DNA of 64,000 nt from Curtobacterium sp. 9128 (GCF_007673775.1 NZ_VEAF01000003.1:310001-374000); one strand, 5' to 3'; counted from the first letter of the stretch, positions 41,828 to 50,887 are shown. A program made the numbers and translations. Notes: generated by a model not told the origin, from the letters alone.

Positions 41828-42466
41828 TCACGGGACGGGTGCGGGCTCCGTGACGGGGGCGGGTCGGGCCTCCCGTCCGGGACTCCAGGGGAACCGGCGG
41901 AAGTGGGGCATGAGCGGCTGCACCAGGGGACCGATCGCGAACGCGGCGACCACCGTGCCGAGGCCGACGTCGCCGCCGAGGAGCCAGCCGCCGGCGACGA
42001 CGGTGAGCTCGATGACCGTCCGGGCGAGCCAGAGCGGCCAGCCGAACCGCTCGTGCACCCCGACCATCAGCCCGTCGCGCGCGCCGGTGCCGAGACCGGA
42101 GCCGATGTAGCACGCCGTGGCGACGGCGAGCAGGAGCAGGCCGGCGACGAACAGGCCGATCCGGGCGGGCAGGCCGTGCGGCGTCGGCACGAGCCACAGC
42201 ACCAGGTCCGCCGCGGGACCGATCAGCAGGGCGTTGAGCAGCGTCCCGATGCCCGGTCGCTGCCGGAGTGGGATCCAGAACAGCAGGACCACACCGCTCG
42301 ACACGACCGTGATGAGACCGAACGACCACGGCACCACGTGCTCGAGGCCCTCGGTGAGCACCGTCCACGAGCTGACACCGACCACCGCGCGGACCTGCAG
42401 GGCGGTGGAGGCGCCGTAGAGGAACAGGCCGACGAGGAGCTGGACGTACCGGAGTGCCATGGACAT
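41828..42466 (-). CDS. YczE/YyaS/YitT family membrane protein
   Basis: A 212-residue, five- or six-helix protein matching the YczE family: YVQLLVGLFLYGASTALQVRA, RPGIGTLLNALLIGPAADLVL and ACYIGSGLGTGARDGLMVGV. Members are proposed transporters, and in several bacteria they are controlled by a divergent MocR regulator, as here. ATG 42466 or 42460 could both serve. Confidence 0.87.
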   Translation of the reverse strand: MSMALRYVQLLVGLFLYGASTALQVRAVVGVSSWTVLTEGLEHVVPWSFGLITVVSSGVVLLFWIPLRQRPGIGTLLNALLIGPAADLVLWLVPTPHGLPARIGLFVAGLLLLAVATACYIGSGLGTGARDGLMVGVHERFGWPLWLARTVIELTVVAGGWLLGGDVGLGTVVAAFAIGPLVQPLMPHFRRFPWSPGREARPAPVTEPAPVP

Positions 42467-42483
42467 GGTGACGATGCTCTCCG

Positions 42484-42512
42484 CGATTGGACTGCTGGTC
42501 GAGAGCCAATCG
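42484..42512. promoter_or_regulatory. Probable MocR operator between yczE-like and mocR-like genes
   Basis: CGATTGG (42484-42490) and CCAATCG (42506-42512) form a perfect inverted repeat with a 15-nt spacer in the 61-bp divergent region. The right arm abuts TACCGT (42516-42521), the -10 of the leaderless MocR mRNA. Confidence 0.6.
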
Positions 42513-42527
42513 GGCTACCGTGGTCCC

Positions 42528-43973
42528 ATGACGCCGGTCCTCCTCAGTGCCCGATCCGCCGCCCTGCTGCTCCGCGAGTGGCGCGAGGGCTCCGAGGCGC
42601 CCGCGTACGAGGCGCTCGCCGACGCGGTCCGCGTGCTCGTCATCGACGGCCGGATCCCGCTCGGAGCGCGGCTGCCGGCGGAGCGCGGGCTGGCGGAGGC
42701 GCTCGGGGTGTCCCGGACGACGGTGGCGAACGCCTACGCCCGGCTGCGGTCCTCGGGCTACCTGGTGTCCCTCCGCGGTTCCGGGAGCGTCGTCCGGTTG
42801 CCGCGGGAGCTCGTCGGGCGGCCGGACCCGGAGCGACTCGGCGGGGTGGTCCCCGGCGACGTCCTCGACCTCCGCAAGGCCGCGATGCACTCCGCCCCCG
42901 GCGTCGCCGAGGCCGTGGAACGGGCGATGCAGCACGTGCCCGCGGCGCTCGCCGGGATCGGGTACGACACCGTCGGCGACCCGGGCCTCCGTGCGGCGAT
43001 CGCCGACCGGTACACCGCCAGGGGACTGCCCACCTCGCCGTCGGAGATCGTCGTGACCGTCGGCGCGCAGCACGCCATCGCGCTGCTCGCGCGGGTGCTC
43101 GTCCGCCGTGGTGACGCCGTGCTGGTCGAGTCGCCGACCTACCCACACGCGCACGAGGCGTTCCGCGAGGTCGGCGGCCGCCTGGTCGGTGTCCCCGTCG
43201 ACGCCCGCACCGGATGGGACGTCGGCGTGCTCGAGGCGGCCCTCCGCCGCTCGGCGCCGTCGGTCGCGTACGTCATGCCGGAGCTGCACAACCCGACCGG
43301 TGCGACGATGTCCGCCGCTGCGCGCTCGCTGCTGGTCGACGTCGCCGCGTCCGTCGGCACGACCGTCATCGCGGACGAGACGATGGGGGAGCTGCGGATC
43401 GACGGGGAACCCGCGCCGCCGCTCGCCGTGGCGTCGCCGGCCGTGGTGATGATCGGGTCCGCCGCCAAGGTCTTCTGGGGCGGCCTGCGGATCGGTTGGA
43501 TCCGGGCGACGCCGGAGCTGCTGCAGCGCCTGCTGCTCGCCCGCCCGACGGGCGACCTCGGCACGCCGGTGCTCGACCAGCTGGTCGCGCGGGAGCTGAT
43601 CCCACGGACGGCGTCCGTCCTGGAGGCTCGGCGCGCGTCCCTGCGTCAGGGTCGCGACGACGTCGTGGGCGCGTTGCGCGCGCGGCTCCCGGAGTGGGAC
43701 GTCCCGTCGCCGGCGGGCGGGTTGACGACGTGGGTCGGGCTCGGACGGCCGGTGTCGAGCGCGCTGGTGCTCGCCGCGCGGACCGAGGGGGTGGTGCTCG
43801 CGTCCGGTGGGGTGTTCGGGCCGGACGGCGGGTTCGAGCGGTTCCTCCGGGTGCCGTTCACGATGTCCCCGGCGGACCGGGTGCGGCTCGTCGACGTGCT
43901 CGAGCGGGCGTGGGGTCGGGTCGGGGGAGCGGCGGGGCGCGGGGCGCGGGGGTCGCTGGCCGCGGTGGTGTGA
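42528..43973 (+). CDS. MocR family regulator (GntR winged helix fused to PLP aminotransferase fold)
   Basis: A 481-residue fusion. Residues 25-90 are the GntR winged helix (LPAERGLAEALGVSRTTVANAYARLRSSGYL). Residues 110-470 are the fold-type I aminotransferase domain with the PLP lysine Lys314 (GSAAKVFWGGLRIGW), Asp283 (ADET) and the pocket HNPTG (254-258). It probably senses a vitamin B6 form or an amino-aldehyde and regulates the divergent yczE-like gene. TACCGT ends 6 nt before the ATG, so the mRNA is likely leaderless. Confidence 0.9.
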   Translation: MTPVLLSARSAALLLREWREGSEAPAYEALADAVRVLVIDGRIPLGARLPAERGLAEALGVSRTTVANAYARLRSSGYLVSLRGSGSVVRLPRELVGRPDPERLGGVVPGDVLDLRKAAMHSAPGVAEAVERAMQHVPAALAGIGYDTVGDPGLRAAIADRYTARGLPTSPSEIVVTVGAQHAIALLARVLVRRGDAVLVESPTYPHAHEAFREVGGRLVGVPVDARTGWDVGVLEAALRRSAPSVAYVMPELHNPTGATMSAAARSLLVDVAASVGTTVIADETMGELRIDGEPAPPLAVASPAVVMIGSAAKVFWGGLRIGWIRATPELLQRLLLARPTGDLGTPVLDQLVARELIPRTASVLEARRASLRQGRDDVVGALRARLPEWDVPSPAGGLTTWVGLGRPVSSALVLAARTEGVVLASGGVFGPDGGFERFLRVPFTMSPADRVRLVDVLERAWGRVGGAAGRGARGSLAAVV

Positions 43974-44128
43974 GCGGGTGGGGTCGTGCGTGCGCGGTGC
44001 TCGTGCTTGGTGCTGGTGCGTGCGTGCGCGGTCGTGTGGTCGGGGTCATCCGATCGGGTGATCCTCCGGTCGGTCGGATCGCTCCGGAGTGGGACGCGCG
44101 CGACGCCGTCGTCGGCCAGGCTCGTGCC

Positions 44129-44797
44129 ATGACTCCGATCGTCTCGACCCGCACGGCGACGCCCGTGCCTGCTGTGTCTGCCGTGCCTGCCGTGCCGGCG
44201 GCCGCCCGGGCGACGATGGCCCTCGGCGGCGCGCTGCTCGCCGGTGTCGCCACCTCGTACGGGCAGGCCGTCCCGGCGCTGTCCACCCTGGCGAACTCGG
44301 CCGGCCCGTGGTTCGCCGTCGCGGTGGTCCTGCTGCTGCTCGTGGGGGTGCGTGGTGGCCGGCGCGGGCTCGTGCTCGCGGCGCTCGCCGGGGTGGTGTT
44401 CCTCGAGCTCATGCACGTGGGCTACTGGGCCACCTCGAACCTCCGGGGCTACCCGGACACTCTGTCGATCACGAACCCGTGGGTGCTCATCGGCATCCCG
44501 GCCGGCGTGCTGGCCGGGCTCGTCGCGGTGCTCGTGCGGTCCCCGGACGCCCGGTGGCGGGGAGCGGCCCTCGGTGCGTCGGTCGCGGTGCTCGTCGGCG
44601 AGGGGATGCGGGCGCTCTTGCAGGTCGCCGGGTCGACCGGGGTGACGCCCTGGGTCGTCGAGATCGCCGTCGGCGTCGCCGTGCTCGTGGGCGGCGTGGT
44701 GACGGCGCGGTCCGCTGCGGCACGCGTCGTGACGCTCGGCGTCGGGGTCGTCGGCACGGTCGGCGTGCTCGGTGCGTTCCTGCTCTTCGCCGCGTAG
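44129..44797 (+). CDS. Hypothetical membrane protein, about six helices
   Basis: A 222-residue, Val/Leu/Gly-rich membrane protein. It contains ALSTLANSAGPWFAVAVVLLLLVGVRGGRRGLVLAALAGVVFLELMHVGYW, which resembles DUF6518 proteins, but I assign this with caution. ATG 44129 follows a CAGGCT hexamer by 6 nt, a weak leaderless promoter. It is the upstream neighbour of the RND exporter, 94 nt away. Confidence 0.65.
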   Translation: MTPIVSTRTATPVPAVSAVPAVPAAARATMALGGALLAGVATSYGQAVPALSTLANSAGPWFAVAVVLLLLVGVRGGRRGLVLAALAGVVFLELMHVGYWATSNLRGYPDTLSITNPWVLIGIPAGVLAGLVAVLVRSPDARWRGAALGASVAVLVGEGMRALLQVAGSTGVTPWVVEIAVGVAVLVGGVVTARSAAARVVTLGVGVVGTVGVLGAFLLFAA

Positions 44798-44891
44798 CGA
44801 CCTTCGGTCGTCGTCCTGTGGACGGCCGTCGTCGTCCACGGATGTGCGCAGTGCGCGCACCGGTGCCCCGTCCAGCTGCGAGGATCGGACC

Positions 44892-47800
44892 GTGCACCTC
44901 CTCTCGGTCTTCAGCCTGCGGAACCGCGCGCTCATCGCGCTCGTCACGATCGTCGTCGCGATCTTCGGCGGGATCTCGCTGTCGAGCCTCAAGCAGGAGC
45001 TCATCCCGAGCGTCCAGTTCCCGCAGATCGCGATCGTCAGCGCCTACCCCGGTGCCACGCCGCAGGTCGTGTCGAACGACGTCTCGACGAAGATCGAGCA
45101 GGGCATCCAGGCGGTGCCGAACCTCAAGTCCACGACGGCGACGTCGTCCACCGGGCAGAGCGTCGTCTCGGCCGAGTTCGACTACGGCTCCAACCTCGCC
45201 AGCGCCGAGGACAAGATCCAGACCGTCGTCAACGCGCTCTCGCTGCCGGACTCGGTCCAGACGCAGATCGTCACCGGGTCCTTCGACGACCTGCCCGTCA
45301 TCCAGCTCGCGGTGTCCGGCGGCGGCGACCAGGAGCAGCTCGTCGACCGGCTCAACGCCACGGCGGTGCCCGACCTCGAGAAGCTCGACGGTGTGCGGGA
45401 AGCCGACGTCTTCGGCAACCCGGGGCGCCGCGTGCTGATCACCCCCGACCGCGACGCCCTCGCCGCGCGCGGGCTCGGCGAGACCGCCATCTCCGACGCG
45501 CTCGACGACAACGGCAAGCTCATCCCCGGCGGCACCATCACCCAGGACGGCTCGACGCTGTCGGTGCAGACCGGGCAGCGGATCGCCTCGATCGCCGACA
45601 TCCAGGCGCTGCCCCTCGCCGGCGGCGTGCAGGCATCGACGATCGGCGACGTCGCCAAGGTCGAGATCGCCGAGTCCCCGCGCACCTCGATCAGTCGGGT
45701 CGACGGTCAGGAGTCGCTGACCATCGCGGTCACCAAGACGCAGGAGGCCAACACCGTCGACGTCTCGAAGACCGTGCGCGCCGCGCTGCCCGGCATCGAG
45801 TCGAAGATCACCGGGGGCTCCAAGTTCACCGTCGTGTTCGACCAGGCGCCGTACATCCAGCAGTCGATCGACTCCCTCGCCGAAGAGGGGCTGCTCGGCC
45901 TCGGCTTCGCCGTCGTCGTGATCCTGGTGTTCCTGCTGTCGGTGCGGTCGACGATCGTCACGGCGATCTCGATCCCGACCTCGGTGCTCCTCGCCGCGAT
46001 CGGCATGCGCGCCGCGGACTACACGCTCAACATCATCACCCTCGCGGGGCTGACGATCGCGATCGGCCGCGTCGTCGACGACTCCATCGTGGTCATCGAG
46101 AACATCAAGCGGCACCTGCAACCCGGCGTCGACCGACGACAGGCGGTGCTCGACGGCGTGCGCGAGGTCGCCGGCGCGGTGACGGCGTCGACCCTGACGA
46201 CCGTCGTGGTGTTCCTGCCGGTGGCGTTCGTCGCCGAGCTCGTGGGCGAGCTGTTCCGGCCGTTCGCGCTCACGGTCTCGATGGCCCTCGTCGCGTCCCT
46301 GCTCGTGGCGCTCACGATCGTCCCGGTGCTGGCGTACTGGTTCCTCCGTGCGCCGAAGAGCCACAAGCACGCGGGCACCGGGCCGACCCCGGTCGCCCGG
46401 TCCGGCTCGGCGGCGGACTCCGTCCTCACCTCCGCCGACGACCTGCACGACGCCGGAGCGCCGGACCGACTCCGCCGCGGGTACCTGCCGGTGCTGCACT
46501 GGGTGCTGCGCTTCCCGCTGCTCGTCGTGCTGCTCGCCGTGCTCGTCCTCGGCGGCACGGCGGCGGCGCTGCCGTTCGTCAAGACCAACTACCTCGGCGA
46601 CTCCGGCCAGAACACCTTCACCGTCACGCAGGACCTCGCCCCAGGGGCCTCGCTCGATGTGCAGTCCGACGCGGCGCGCAAGGTCGAGCGGCAGCTCCGC
46701 GCGGTCGACGGCGTCGACACCGTGCAGACGACGATCGGGTCGAGCGGACAGTCGATCCAGGCGGCCTTCGGCGGTGGTGGCACCGCGTCGATCCAGTACG
46801 CCGTCACCACCGACTCCGGCGCGGACCAGACCCGGATCCAGTCCGACACCCGCAAGCGCCTCGACCGTCTCCGAGACTCCGGCACGATCACGCTGTCGTC
46901 CTCCGGCGGCGGCTTCGGCGGCAGCAGCGACATCGAGGTGGACGTCACCGCCCCGACCCAGGCGCAGCTCGAGAAGGCGGCGGACCAGGTCCTGTCCACC
47001 ATGAAGGACGTCGCCCACACGACCGCGGCGTCGAGCAACCTGTCGGCAGCGGAGCCGTACCTGGCCGTCCGGGTCGACCGCAGCAAGGCCGCGTCGCTCG
47101 GGCTCACCGAGACCCAGGTCGGCGGGGTCGTCGCCGCGGCGATCTCTCCCCGGGACACCGGCACGGTCGAGATCGACGACGCCTCACTCGACGTCTACAT
47201 CGCGAACCCGTCGCCGCCCACCACCGTCGACGCGCTCCGTGCCCTGACGATCCCGACCAGCACCGGCGGGGTCCCGCTGTCCGACGTCGCGACCGTCGAG
47301 CAGGCGGACGGCCCGACGACGGTGACGACGTCGAACGCCGTGCGGACCGCGACGATCACCGTGACCCCGGACTCGGCCAACCTCGGCGCAGCCGTGCAGG
47401 CGGTGACCACGGCGGTCGACCAGCTCGACCTGCCGAAGGGCGCCTCCGCGACCATCGGCGGCGTCGCATCGAGCCAGTCGTCGGCGTTCAACCAGCTGCT
47501 CCTCGCCGCCCTCGTCGCGATCCTCATCGTCTACGTGGTCATGGTCGCGACCTTCCGGAGCCTGCTCCAGCCGCTGCTGCTCCTGGTGTCGGTGCCCTTC
47601 GCCGCCACCGGCGCGATCCTGCTGCAGATCGTGTCGGGCATCCCGATCGGCGTCGCGTCCCTGATCGGCGTGCTCATGCTCGTCGGCATCGTCGTCACGA
47701 ACGCGATCGTCCTGATCGACCTCGTGAACCAGTACCGGCGACGTGGGCTCCGCGTGCGGGACGCCATGGTCGAGGGTGCGACCCGACGGCTCCGCCCGAT

Positions 47801-48089
47801 CCTGATGACCGCACTCGCGACGATCTTCGCGCTCCTGCCGATGGCCGTCGGGCTCACCGGGCAGGGTGGCTTCATCTCGCAGCCGCTCGCGCTCGTCGTG
47901 ATCGGTGGACTCGTGTCGTCCACGCTGCTGACGCTCGTCGTGCTGCCGGCGCTGTACTTCCTGGTCGAGCGGGCTCGGGAGCGTCGGGCCGACCGGCGCG
48001 ACGGAGCCGGTGCGGATGGGCGTCCTGCCGCGGATGGGCGTCCCGCTGCGGGGGCTCCGGAGGCCGGGGTCCAGCGGTCGGGGGTCTAG
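44892..48089 (+). CDS. RND superfamily efflux transporter (AcrB-like HAE1 layout)
   Basis: A 1065-residue RND permease with 12 helices and two large extracellular loops. It starts FSLRNRALIALVTIVVAIFGGISLSSLKQELIPSVQFP and has PGATPQVVSNDVSTKIE, the helix-4 motif GRVVDDSIVVIENI and the helix-10/11 motif VGIVVTNAIVLIDLVNQYR. This is the AcrB layout, although no membrane-fusion protein or outer-membrane partner gene is adjacent, as expected in a Gram-positive cell. The GTG start has GAGG 8 nt upstream. The C-terminal tail contains repeated DGRPAADG. Confidence 0.9.
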   Translation: MHLLSVFSLRNRALIALVTIVVAIFGGISLSSLKQELIPSVQFPQIAIVSAYPGATPQVVSNDVSTKIEQGIQAVPNLKSTTATSSTGQSVVSAEFDYGSNLASAEDKIQTVVNALSLPDSVQTQIVTGSFDDLPVIQLAVSGGGDQEQLVDRLNATAVPDLEKLDGVREADVFGNPGRRVLITPDRDALAARGLGETAISDALDDNGKLIPGGTITQDGSTLSVQTGQRIASIADIQALPLAGGVQASTIGDVAKVEIAESPRTSISRVDGQESLTIAVTKTQEANTVDVSKTVRAALPGIESKITGGSKFTVVFDQAPYIQQSIDSLAEEGLLGLGFAVVVILVFLLSVRSTIVTAISIPTSVLLAAIGMRAADYTLNIITLAGLTIAIGRVVDDSIVVIENIKRHLQPGVDRRQAVLDGVREVAGAVTASTLTTVVVFLPVAFVAELVGELFRPFALTVSMALVASLLVALTIVPVLAYWFLRAPKSHKHAGTGPTPVARSGSAADSVLTSADDLHDAGAPDRLRRGYLPVLHWVLRFPLLVVLLAVLVLGGTAAALPFVKTNYLGDSGQNTFTVTQDLAPGASLDVQSDAARKVERQLRAVDGVDTVQTTIGSSGQSIQAAFGGGGTASIQYAVTTDSGADQTRIQSDTRKRLDRLRDSGTITLSSSGGGFGGSSDIEVDVTAPTQAQLEKAADQVLSTMKDVAHTTAASSNLSAAEPYLAVRVDRSKAASLGLTETQVGGVVAAAISPRDTGTVEIDDASLDVYIANPSPPTTVDALRALTIPTSTGGVPLSDVATVEQADGPTTVTTSNAVRTATITVTPDSANLGAAVQAVTTAVDQLDLPKGASATIGGVASSQSSAFNQLLLAALVAILIVYVVMVATFRSLLQPLLLLVSVPFAATGAILLQIVSGIPIGVASLIGVLMLVGIVVTNAIVLIDLVNQYRRRGLRVRDAMVEGATRRLRPILMTALATIFALLPMAVGLTGQGGFISQPLALVVIGGLVSSTLLTLVVLPALYFLVERARERRADRRDGAGADGRPAADGRPAAGAPEAGVQRSGV

Positions 48090-48124
48090 CGGTCGGGGTC
48101 TCGCGGTCGGGGTCTAGCGGTCGG
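48073..48124. repeat. 14-15-bp tandem repeat across two convergent stop codons
   Basis: Units AGCGGTCGGGGTCT begin at 48073, 48088, 48102 (first base changed) and 48116 (partial). The RND stop TAG (48087-48089) and the stop of the convergent small gene (48114-48116) are both formed by the TAG at unit junctions. Confidence 0.8.
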
Positions 48125-48359
48125 CCTCGACCGGGTCACCCGCGCCGGAGAACCACGACACCAGCACGCAGGTCAGCGTTGTGAGGAACACGATCGCGCT
48201 GACACCGGCGAGGACCGAGGCGTGCCCGGTCAACGCGCCGAACCCGCCGAACGCCATCGTCGCGAAGAACGACAGGCCGAGCAGCAGCTCCGCGGCGGTG
48301 CGGACGGAGGTGTGCTGCCAGCTGGTCGTCTGCGCGGCGCGGGTGGTGGTGTCGATCAC
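48114..48359 (-). CDS. Small two-helix membrane protein
   Basis: An 81-residue protein of unknown function with two transmembrane helices (LLGLSFFATMAFGGFGALTG and VLAGVSAIVFLTTLTCVLVSWFSG). Polar residues with several Thr form the N-terminus. GTG start at 48359. CAGACT lies 6 nt upstream, a weak leaderless promoter. Its 3' end is inside the tandem repeat shared with the RND gene. Confidence 0.6.
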   Translation of the reverse strand: MIDTTTRAAQTTSWQHTSVRTAAELLLGLSFFATMAFGGFGALTGHASVLAGVSAIVFLTTLTCVLVSWFSGAGDPVEADR

Positions 48360-48476
48360 CGGGGAAGTCTGCGCGTGGACGACGTCCGACGGCAGTCCCG
48401 ACTCCGGGTGCCACCCGTTCGGGGTACTCCGCGTGGAGCGGCCGGTCTGGTTGCACCCCAGCAGCCCTCACCCCGC

Positions 48477-48564
48477 CCGAGGTTCCACGACTCGCCGCTC
48501 ATGTCCGCCGAGGGTCCACGACACACCCGTGCCAACCGCCGAGGTTCCAGAATTACGGAACCTC
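48477..48564. repeat. 31-nt-spaced CCGAGG-TCCA repeats ending in a hairpin
   Basis: CCGAGGTTCCACGAC-like motifs start at 48477, 48508 and 48539, 31 nt apart. The last opens a hairpin, GAGGTTCC (48541-48548) and GGAACCTC (48557-48564), which probably terminates the hydrolase gene. This fills most of the 258-bp gap upstream of the small membrane gene. Confidence 0.7.
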
Positions 48565-48617
48565 GTGCGCCGCCCGCCCGCCCGCACCCGCGCCCCGCCG
48601 CTCCCGCGCCCGGCGCC

Positions 48618-49619
48618 TCAGCCCAGGTGCCGCCGCAGGAACGTCACGACCCGCTTGCTCATCGCCTCGTCGAGCTGCGCGATCGAGTGCGCCGAGCCCT
48701 GGACCGCCACGAACGTCACGGGCACGTCCTCGGCCCGGAGCGTCGCGGCGAAGTGCTGCGACTCCCACAGCGGGATGAACTCGTTCGTCGAGTGCCCGAT
48801 GAAGAACGGCGCCGTCTCCGAGGTCACGTGGTACTCGGGCGACGCCAACCGCGCAGCCGGGCATGCGTCGTAGGAGCTGCACCCGAGGTACAGCAGCTGT
48901 TTGCGCTGGAACGCCGCGGAGACCCCGTCCGCCTCGGTCGAGCGCTTCGTGAGGTCCGTCGGCCCGCTGAGGTCGACGACCGCGCGGATCCGGTCCCCGT
49001 CGGCGTAGGCGGGGGAGTCGTGGTCCTCGACCGCGAGCATCGCCGCGAGGTTCCCGCCCGCACTGCCCCCGAACACCCCGATCCGGTCGACGTCGACGTC
49101 GTAGGTGTCGAGCGTCGCCGGTCGGTACACCCAGTCGAGCGCCCGGCGGACGTCGTCGAGGCCCGCGGGGAACGGATCGGTCGGCGCCAGTCGGTAGTCG
49201 ACGTTGAACGTGACGAATCCCTCCGACGCCAGGTACTTGCAGACCGACCGGTAGGCGGCGGTCGCCTTGTCACCGTGGGACCAGCTCCCGCCGTGCACCA
49301 TCATCACCGCGGGCCGCGACCCGGACGACGCGGGCGCGGCGGACGGCGACGCGGTCGGAGCGACGGTCGGTGTGCTCGTGGTCCGCGGCGCACTGTCCGC
49401 CGGCAGGCACACGTCGAGCTGCTGCAGTCGGTCCGAGCCGTACGGCACGTCCGACACCACGTCGATGCCGTGGTAGCGCAGCGACAGCGGGTAGATCACC
49501 GGGTCCGCCGTGACGGTCGCGTTCTCGTCGCCCGTCGGGCCCGCGCTGCACGAGGCGACCACCCCGAGCACCACGGCCGCGGCGGCGAGCGCGGACAGCG
49601 TGCGACGGCCAGACTTCAT
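48618..49619 (-). CDS. Alpha/beta hydrolase lipoprotein (HSL/esterase type)
   Basis: A 333-residue exported esterase-like protein. Signal peptide with VASC lipobox (Cys near 24) and a Thr/Ser/Pro/Ala-rich linker (about 80-98). The hydrolase has oxyanion motif MVHGGSWSHGD, nucleophile elbow GGSAGGN and the C-terminal His in VQGSAHSI. These mark the hormone-sensitive-lipase/carboxylesterase group. The substrate is unknown. TACCGT lies 8 nt before the ATG, so a leaderless mRNA is possible. Confidence 0.88.
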   Translation of the reverse strand: MKSGRRTLSALAAAAVVLGVVASCSAGPTGDENATVTADPVIYPLSLRYHGIDVVSDVPYGSDRLQQLDVCLPADSAPRTTSTPTVAPTASPSAAPASSGSRPAVMMVHGGSWSHGDKATAAYRSVCKYLASEGFVTFNVDYRLAPTDPFPAGLDDVRRALDWVYRPATLDTYDVDVDRIGVFGGSAGGNLAAMLAVEDHDSPAYADGDRIRAVVDLSGPTDLTKRSTEADGVSAAFQRKQLLYLGCSSYDACPAARLASPEYHVTSETAPFFIGHSTNEFIPLWESQHFAATLRAEDVPVTFVAVQGSAHSIAQLDEAMSKRVVTFLRRHLG

Positions 49620-49766
49620 CGCCGACAACGGTATCCGAGCACCGAGCCGCCGCGGTACGCCGGAGCGCGAGCCGCCGCGCCAGGCCCGACCGCCGCCGTT
49701 CATCGCCGGGTGCAAGGATGAGCGCAGAACCGTGGGCGCAACAGCCCCGCCGACGCAGGAGGACCC

Positions 49767-50621
49767 GTGAGCCGACGCAAGGCCTGGAACGCCGACCCCG
49801 AACCGCTCCTCCGCGTCGACGAGGGCTTCCGTCTCGCCGACGTCGACCCGGAGGGCGCCCCCGGGTTCCCCGGGCGCAAGATCGACGGCCTCGAGGCGCT
49901 CGCCGCCGGGGCCGATCGTCTCGCCGCCCTGCAGGAGCGACTCTGGGCCTCCGCGACGAGCGGTGACGAGCGCCGCGTGCTGCTCGTCCTGCAGGCGATG
50001 GACACCGCTGGCAAGGGCGGCATCGTCTCGCACGTCATCGGTGCCGTCGACCCGAACGGCGTGCACTACGCGGGCTTCAAGGCGCCGACGGCCGAGGAGC
50101 GCGAGCACGACTTCCTCTGGCGCGTCGAGCGACAGCTCCCCGCCGCCGGGCAGATCGGTGTCTTCGACCGCTCCCACTACGAGGACGTCCTCATCCAGCG
50201 CGTGCGCGCCTTCGCGCCGCCCGAGGAGATCGAGCGCCGCTACGGAGCCATCGTCGACTTCGAGGACCGGCTCGCCGAGCAGGGCACGACGATCGTCAAG
50301 GTCATGCTGCACATCTCGAAGGACGAGCAGCGTGAGCGCCTCGGCGACCGGCTCGACCGCCCCGACAAGCACTGGAAGTTCAACCCGGCTGACATCGACG
50401 AGCGCCTGCGCTGGGACGACTACCAGGACGCGTACCAGATCGTCTTCGACCGGACCTCGACGCCGGTCGCGCCCTGGTACGTGGTCCCGGCCAACCGCAA
50501 GTGGTACGCCCGGCTCGCGGTGCAGCAGCTCCTGCTCCGCACACTCGAGGACATGCACCTCTCCTGGCCCGCCGCCGACTTCGACGTGGCCGAGCAGCGC
50601 CAGCGGCTCGCCGAGTCCTGA
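49767..50621 (+). CDS. Polyphosphate kinase 2 family protein
   Basis: A 284-residue PPK2-type polyphosphate:nucleotide phosphotransferase. The Walker A motif is MDTAGKGG (78-85), the lid and Walker B region is FDRSHYEDVLIQRV, and RPDKHWKFNPADIDER is the conserved middle. PPK2 transfers phosphate between polyphosphate and nucleoside di- or monophosphates. The class (I, II or III) cannot be fixed by eye. GTG start with GGAGGACCC before it. Confidence 0.92.
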   Translation: MSRRKAWNADPEPLLRVDEGFRLADVDPEGAPGFPGRKIDGLEALAAGADRLAALQERLWASATSGDERRVLLVLQAMDTAGKGGIVSHVIGAVDPNGVHYAGFKAPTAEEREHDFLWRVERQLPAAGQIGVFDRSHYEDVLIQRVRAFAPPEEIERRYGAIVDFEDRLAEQGTTIVKVMLHISKDEQRERLGDRLDRPDKHWKFNPADIDERLRWDDYQDAYQIVFDRTSTPVAPWYVVPANRKWYARLAVQQLLLRTLEDMHLSWPAADFDVAEQRQRLAES

Positions 50622-50644
50622 GCCGCCGCCCGGACTGGAGGCGC

Positions 50645-50660
50645 GGGACGGCTCCGTCCC
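50645..50660 (+). terminator. Short hairpin after the PPK2 gene
   Basis: GGGACGG (50645-50651) and CCGTCCC (50654-50660), preceded by GGACTGGAGGCGCGGG, a degenerate form of the window's terminator start. It ends 39 nt after the PPK2 stop. Confidence 0.6.
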
Positions 50661-50706
50661 ACACCCGTCGTCGGTCCGGGGGCTGGCCTCCTGGCCCGCG
50701 GTCGCG

Positions 50707-50712
50707 TAGACT
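50707..50712 (+). promoter_or_regulatory. Predicted -10 of the DEAD-box gene with a long leader
   Basis: TAGACT at 50707-50712 would start an mRNA near 50719, giving a leader of about 170 nt before the ATG at 50888. The leader has a T-rich stretch (50756-50777) and a small CGTCG/CGACG hairpin at about 50790-50802. Cold-shock and DEAD-box genes often have long leaders. Weak because no -35 is visible. Confidence 0.4.
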
Positions 50713-50887
50713 CGCTCGGTCGGCCTTCGACACCGCGGCCAGTGAGTCGCGGACGTGTTTGGGTGTTGTGTAGTTCGAGGGCTGGAATCACGTCGATTCG
50801 ACGACGGGATGAACCCCCTCTCCACGAGCCGCCCCCGCCGATGTCGCTGCCGGGCTGCGTGGTACGTCTGCACCCCGGAAAGTAGTC

